NCBI GenBank assembly: GCA_024277555.1
Contig: JAJRUY010000004.1
Coordinates: forward strand, 1-17,722
Length of the DNA stretch: 17,722 nt
From: Gammaproteobacteria bacterium
GTDB taxonomy: Bacteria > Pseudomonadota > Gammaproteobacteria > Chromatiales > Chromatiaceae
Direction of reading: 5' to 3'
Numbering within the stretch: the stretch's first letter is position 1; the number at the start of each line of letters is the position of its first letter. The notes below the pieces were generated by a model that did not search any database, was not told the origin of the DNA, and worked only from the letters and a program-made list of their open reading frames with translations. Position numbers and translations under genes: made by a program. This document shows positions 15,001-17,722 of this stretch, piece after piece.

Positions 15001-15357
15001 GTGAAGACTTTTTTTCCCTCCCGAAAAAACAAGGTTCAGGAATTTGGCGAAAACATGGCATTGATACAAGATGATGGCGATATCGAACGTGCTTCCCGGT
15101 CACTAAAGGCCATGTCCCATCCGTTACGCCTCAAGATACTTTGTACTCTGGGAGAAGATGAGGTCAGCGTCCATGACATTGTCGCCAAGGTCGGTTCATC
15201 GCAAAGCAATATTTCCCAGCATCTGGCGATCCTGCGCGACAAGGGCATCCTAGATGCCCGCAAGGACGCCAACCGGGTTTTCTACCGCGTCAGCGACGCC
15301 CGCACTCTGCAGCTCATCGACATGATGCGCCAGGTATTCTGCAGCCGCACCCATTAA
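15001..15357 (+). CDS. ArsR-family transcriptional regulator, predicted persulfide sensor (SqrR/BigR/YgaV-like)
   Basis: A 118-residue winged-helix repressor. The GTG start is preferred because GGAGAGG (14988-14994) lies six bases upstream; a later ATG at 15055 would give 100 residues but has no clear binding site. Seen: LKAMSHPLRLKILC, the recognition helix SSQSNISQHLAILRDKG and the wing DANRVFYRV. Cys48 and Cys114 are the only cysteines. They are 66 residues apart and in the same helices as the paired cysteines of SqrR (41/107) and BigR (42/108), which form a polysulfide bridge that releases DNA. No metal-binding ArsR CxC motif is present. The next gene is a rhodanese, which fits sulfur sensing. 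The MITE lies 39 bp upstream and probably alters its promoter. HlyU-type regulators share the cysteine pair, so the signal remains a prediction. Confidence 0.85.
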   Translation: MKTFFPSRKNKVQEFGENMALIQDDGDIERASRSLKAMSHPLRLKILCTLGEDEVSVHDIVAKVGSSQSNISQHLAILRDKGILDARKDANRVFYRVSDARTLQLIDMMRQVFCSRTH

Positions 15358-15363
15358 GGATCC

Positions 15364-15398
15364 ACAGGGCGTTTTGCTCAGTCGGCAATACGCCCTGT
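15364..15398 (+). terminator. Possible Rho-independent terminator after the ArsR gene
   Basis: ACAGGGCGT (15364-15372) pairs exactly with ACGCCCTGT (15390-15398) across a 17-nt loop. It begins just after the ArsR stop codon. Only a short T-rich stretch (TGTTGTT) follows, so termination may be partial. Confidence 0.45.
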
Positions 15399-15428
15399 TG
15401 TTCCGCTCCTTCACCAAATCCCTTGTGA

Positions 15429-15451
15429 AAAATGTTTCTGGAAAACATTTT
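15429..15451. repeat. AT-rich 9-bp inverted repeat, possible operator
   Basis: AAAATGTTT (15429-15437) and AAACATTTT (15443-15451) are perfect inverted repeats with a 5-bp centre. Its length and symmetry suit binding by a dimeric repressor such as the neighbouring ArsR protein. It could instead be a hairpin in RNA. It lies about 100 bp upstream of the rhodanese -10 element. Confidence 0.4.
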
Positions 15452-15459
15452 CGTGTAAA

Positions 15460-15526
15460 CCCCGAAGGGGTGAAGCCCGGAGATGGGCTGAACAACTCAA
15501 AGTCCTGCACGATCATCTCCCCAGCC
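15460..15526 (+). other. Hairpin cluster with possible pseudoknot in the ArsR-rhodanese spacer
   Basis: CCCC-GAA-GGGG near 15460-15470 forms a small hairpin. AGCCC (15474-15478) pairs with GGGCT (15485-15489), leaving the loop GGAGAT (15479-15484). That loop is exactly complementary to ATCTCC (15515-15520), giving a possible H-type pseudoknot. It lies upstream of the predicted rhodanese promoter, so it would be in read-through RNA or in an unannotated small RNA. The whole spacer 15358-15589 has no open reading frame I trust. Confidence 0.3.
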
Positions 15527-15528
15527 GG

Positions 15529-15556
15529 TGAGAAATCCGGGCCAGTGCGCTATAAT
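15529..15556 (+). promoter_or_regulatory. Likely promoter of the rhodanese-secB-gpsA genes
   Basis: A perfect TATAAT lies at 15551-15556. The best -35 is TGAGAA at 15529-15534 with a 16-bp spacer, a weak match. Transcription would begin near 15563, giving a leader of about 27 nt before the rhodanese start. Confidence 0.45.
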
Positions 15557-15589
15557 CACGCTCTTTTCTCCGCGAGACCTTAGATTCGG

Positions 15590-16012
15590 ATGGAACAACT
15601 GGCAGAATTCATCACCAATCATTTGCTCCTGGTTATTACTTTCCTTGGCCTGGCCGGGGCGCTGACCTGGAACATTTTCTTCGATCCCGTAAACAAGGCG
15701 GCAGTGGATGCACTGCAAAGCACTATACTCATCAATCACGATGATGCTGTGGTCGTGGATGTGCGCTCCATCGCCGACTTCAACAAGGGCCATATCGTAA
15801 ATGCAATCAACATTCCACTGAACAGCCTGGCCAAGCAACTGCAGCAGCTGGAAAAATACAAGGATAAACCAATCATCGTGGCCTGCCGTTCCGGTTCACG
15901 TTCCGGCATGGCCTGCAAGACACTCATGAAAGACGGCTTCAAGGACGTGCACAACCTCCGTGGCGGCATGATGGCCTGGGAAAGCGCCGGGCTGCCGGTC
16001 AAACGCAAATAA
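15590..16012 (+). CDS. Membrane-anchored rhodanese-like protein (YibN-like)
   Basis: A 140-residue protein. One hydrophobic helix at about 11-30 anchors it in the inner membrane, and a single rhodanese domain follows (about 36-138). VVVDVRSIADFNKGHI is the conserved front, and the active loop ACRSGSRSG places the sulfur-carrying cysteine at Cys99 with a six-residue loop, as in active single-domain sulfurtransferases. Homologues stand upstream of secB in E. coli (yibN) and Pseudomonas. Here grxC, which lies between them in those species, is absent: only 27 bp separate this gene from secB. The partner or substrate is not known. Its promoter and the adjoining ArsR gene suggest control by sulfane sulfur. 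The ribosome binding site is weak. Confidence 0.93.
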   Translation: MEQLAEFITNHLLLVITFLGLAGALTWNIFFDPVNKAAVDALQSTILINHDDAVVVDVRSIADFNKGHIVNAINIPLNSLAKQLQQLEKYKDKPIIVACRSGSRSGMACKTLMKDGFKDVHNLRGGMMAWESAGLPVKRK

Positions 16013-16039
16013 CCTTCAAACATTTTCAGGAGCAACACC

Positions 16040-16495
16040 ATGACAGAAGAAGTACAGCGCCAGTTTTCCATTCAGCGCATCTATACCAAAGACATCTCTT
16101 TCGAGACCCCGAATTCTCCAGAGATCTTCATGCAGGAATGGAAGCCGGAAATCAACGTCAACCTGAACAATGCCATCAAGGATCTTGGTGAAGGCAATAT
16201 CGAGGTATCACTGACGGTTACTGTTACCGCGAAAATCGATGACCGTACCGCCTATCTTGCAGAAGCCACGCAGTCAGGCATTTTTCTGGCGCACGGCATT
16301 CCAGAGGAAGAAATGGGCCCAATGCTTGGCGTCTACTGCCCCAATGTGCTCTTCCCTTACGTCAGAGAAGTGCTGTCCGACCTGATCAACCGCGGCAGCT
16401 TCCCCCAATTCCTGCTCGCTCCGGTAAATTTTGATGCACTGTACGCACAACAGGTGCAACAGCAGAAACAGGAAGCAGCTCCGGCAGAACACTGA
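16040..16495 (+). CDS. secB: Protein-export chaperone SecB
   Basis: A 151-residue cytoplasmic chaperone that keeps preproteins unfolded and delivers them to SecA. Seen: FSIQRIYTKDISFETPNSP at the start, a central beta region (NIEVSLTVTVTAKI), and the conserved YCPNVLFPYVRE and GSFPQFLLAPVNFDALY near the end, followed by a Gln-rich tail. CAGGAG lies eight bases before the ATG, a clear ribosome binding site. Length is normal. It is followed by gpsA after 13 bp, the usual arrangement in gammaproteobacteria. Confidence 0.97.
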   Translation: MTEEVQRQFSIQRIYTKDISFETPNSPEIFMQEWKPEINVNLNNAIKDLGEGNIEVSLTVTVTAKIDDRTAYLAEATQSGIFLAHGIPEEEMGPMLGVYCPNVLFPYVREVLSDLINRGSFPQFLLAPVNFDALYAQQVQQQKQEAAPAEH

Positions 16496-16508
16496 AGCAC
16501 AATCGCAA

Positions 16509-17516
16509 ATGACTGCTGCACACGCAAGAATCGCCGTACTGGGCGCCGGTTCCTGGGGCACGGCGCTGGGAATACTGCTGGCCAGGCATGGTCACCAGGT
16601 GAGCCTCTGGGGGCACATGGCAGATGATATTGACACCCTGGAGCGGGAGCGTGAAAACAAGCACTATTTACCCGGCATTCCTTTCCCCACAACCCTGTTC
16701 CCCACAGCCGACCTGGCCAAAAGCATCGGCGGTGCGGACGAGATCCTCGTCGTTGTCCCAAGCCACGCCTTTGCCAGCGTATTGCAACAGGTAAAGACCC
16801 TGACCCCTTCACTCCGCTCCCTGAGCTGGGCTACCAAGGGGCTGGAGCCGGAGCGCCAGCGACTGATGAGCGAGGTAGCCATGGAGGTTTTTCCTGAAGC
16901 AGGCATTGCCGTGGTCTCGGGCCCGACCTTTGCCATGGAAGTCGCCAAAGGCATGCCAACTGCTGTCACCGTAGCATCGAGTACCCCGTCTCACGCCAGA
17001 CGGCTTGCAGACTACCTGCACGGCGATACCTTTCGCGCCTATACCTCGGACGACATCATCGGCGTACAGGTTGGAGGTGCCGCCAAAAATGTCATGGCCA
17101 TTGCCGCCGGCATGTCCGACGGGCTGGGGTTCGGCGCCAATGCCCGGGCTGCACTGATTACCCGCGGATTGGCCGAGATTACCCGCCTGGGGCTGGCGCT
17201 GGGGGGCAAACATGACACCTTCATGGGTCTTGCAGGGCTGGGAGATCTGGTGCTGACCTGCACCGACGACCAGTCCCGCAACCGGCGCATGGGGCTGGCT
17301 CTCGCTGATGGTCACGGCATTGAAGAAGCCAGAAAGCAGATAGGACAGGAAGTGGAAGGACTGGCCGCAGCCAGGGATTTCTACAGCAAGGCCAGGAGCC
17401 TCGGAGTGGAAATGCCGATCACTGAACATGTCTACCGGATTATCTACAAAGGTCTGGATCCGGCAATTGCAGTAAAAACACTGCTGCGCCGCGAGCAAAA
17501 GCCCGAGCTGGGCTGA
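16509..17516 (+). CDS. gpsA: Glycerol-3-phosphate dehydrogenase [NAD(P)+]
   Basis: A 335-residue cytoplasmic enzyme that makes sn-glycerol 3-phosphate from dihydroxyacetone phosphate for phospholipid synthesis. The Rossmann motif VLGAGSWGTAL is at 10-20. Lys110 in WATKGLE and Lys193 in GGAAKNVMAIAAG match the conserved active-site lysines. SGPTFAMEVAKG and the LAGLGDLVLTCT segment are also typical. The start is the ATG at 16509; the frame is open further upstream into secB, but those residues do not fit the family. The Shine-Dalgarno is weak, so translation probably relies on coupling to secB. No defect is seen. Confidence 0.97.
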   Translation: MTAAHARIAVLGAGSWGTALGILLARHGHQVSLWGHMADDIDTLERERENKHYLPGIPFPTTLFPTADLAKSIGGADEILVVVPSHAFASVLQQVKTLTPSLRSLSWATKGLEPERQRLMSEVAMEVFPEAGIAVVSGPTFAMEVAKGMPTAVTVASSTPSHARRLADYLHGDTFRAYTSDDIIGVQVGGAAKNVMAIAAGMSDGLGFGANARAALITRGLAEITRLGLALGGKHDTFMGLAGLGDLVLTCTDDQSRNRRMGLALADGHGIEEARKQIGQEVEGLAAARDFYSKARSLGVEMPITEHVYRIIYKGLDPAIAVKTLLRREQKPELG

Positions 17517-17531
17517 TATTATTAGCCCGGA

Positions 17532-17554
17532 TATTTCACCAGGACACTGAAATA
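17532..17554. repeat. 7-bp inverted repeat TATTTCA / TGAAATA after gpsA
   Basis: TATTTCA (17532-17538) and TGAAATA (17548-17554) are exact inverted repeats with a 9-bp spacer. No T-tract follows directly. The preceding TAGCCCGGATATTTCACC looks to me like the end of a dispersed repeat or element, but I cannot confirm this. Confidence 0.3.
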
Positions 17555-17578
17555 ACAACATAAGATGCTGTTTTTATT
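17555..17578 (+). terminator. Weak terminator-like hairpin after gpsA
   Basis: ACAACAT (17555-17561) pairs with ATGCTGT (17565-17571) around a 3-nt loop, with one A-C mismatch. It is followed by TTTTTATT. The stem is weak but the T-tract and the position 40 bp after the gpsA stop suit a terminator. Confidence 0.35.
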
Positions 17579-17640
17579 AATCATTACATCTATATTAGCA
17601 AAGCGCAATATGTTACCGGGTGTTTGTTAAGTCCGCCCTT

Positions 17641-17722
17641 GCACCGATCTTGCTGCCCAGAGACGATATTTCTTCACTCATCAATAGCTTGGGCTATTGA
17701 TTCGATCAGAAATTCGCCTCTG
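17641..17722. repeat. Palindromic repeat, copy 2 (cut by the window end)
   Basis: ATCAATAGC (17680-17688) and GCTATTGAT (17693-17701) form a perfect 9-bp stem with a TTGG loop. The flanks GATCTTGCTGCC (from 17646) and AAATTCGCCTCTG (to 17722) resemble those of the core inside the MITE. The remaining gene-free bases 17579-17640 show nothing I can name. Confidence 0.5.

Overview
This window looks like a chromosomal segment of a gammaproteobacterium, moderately GC-rich. The evidence is gene order: hslVU-DUF971-ubiE-ubiJ-ubiB, gpmI-envC-ctpA, and rhodanese-secB-gpsA are all recognisable gammaproteobacterial blocks, close to those of Pseudomonas and Escherichia. The class III (anaerobic) ribonucleotide reductase genes point to anaerobic or microaerobic growth. 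A two-cysteine ArsR regulator beside a rhodanese would suit sulfur-exposed lifestyles. I cannot name a genus from sequence alone.

Layout, left to right. (1) 1-1522, plus strand: the 3' end of nrdD, a 54-codon gene carrying the glycyl-radical motif separately, and the activase nrdG, all overlapping. (2) 1554-2945, minus: a secreted alpha/beta hydrolase with a C-terminal Fn3-like domain and a GFE tail. (3) 3114-4996, plus: hslV and hslU, the HslVU protease. (4) 5088-8518, plus: a DUF971 gene, then ubiE, ubiJ and ubiB of ubiquinone synthesis. (5) 8432-14611, minus, in transcription order: gpmI, envC, a ctpA-type protease, yajL, and an uncharacterised membrane-anchored protein with an Sm/SH3-like C-terminal segment. 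The last of these overlaps the end of ubiB on the opposite strand by 87 bp. (6) 14612-15000: a gene-free region with a 159-bp MITE-like element. It has 13-bp terminal inverted repeats, a TAAA target duplication and an internal promoter-like sequence, and lies just upstream of the next gene. (7) 15001-17516, plus: an ArsR-family regulator with the cysteine spacing of persulfide sensors, a structured spacer, a membrane-anchored rhodanese, secB and gpsA. (8) 17517-17722: gene-free, with a possible terminator and a diverged relative of the palindromic repeat found inside the MITE.

Most genes are housekeeping. The parts worth a second look are the split anaerobic reductase, the MITE placed to drive the ArsR gene, the predicted sulfur-sensing ArsR/rhodanese pair (with grxC missing from its usual place), the Sm-like membrane protein, and the hairpin-rich spacer before the rhodanese. 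I see no CRISPR array, tRNA, rRNA or intact insertion sequence, and nothing I would call with confidence a wholly new system.
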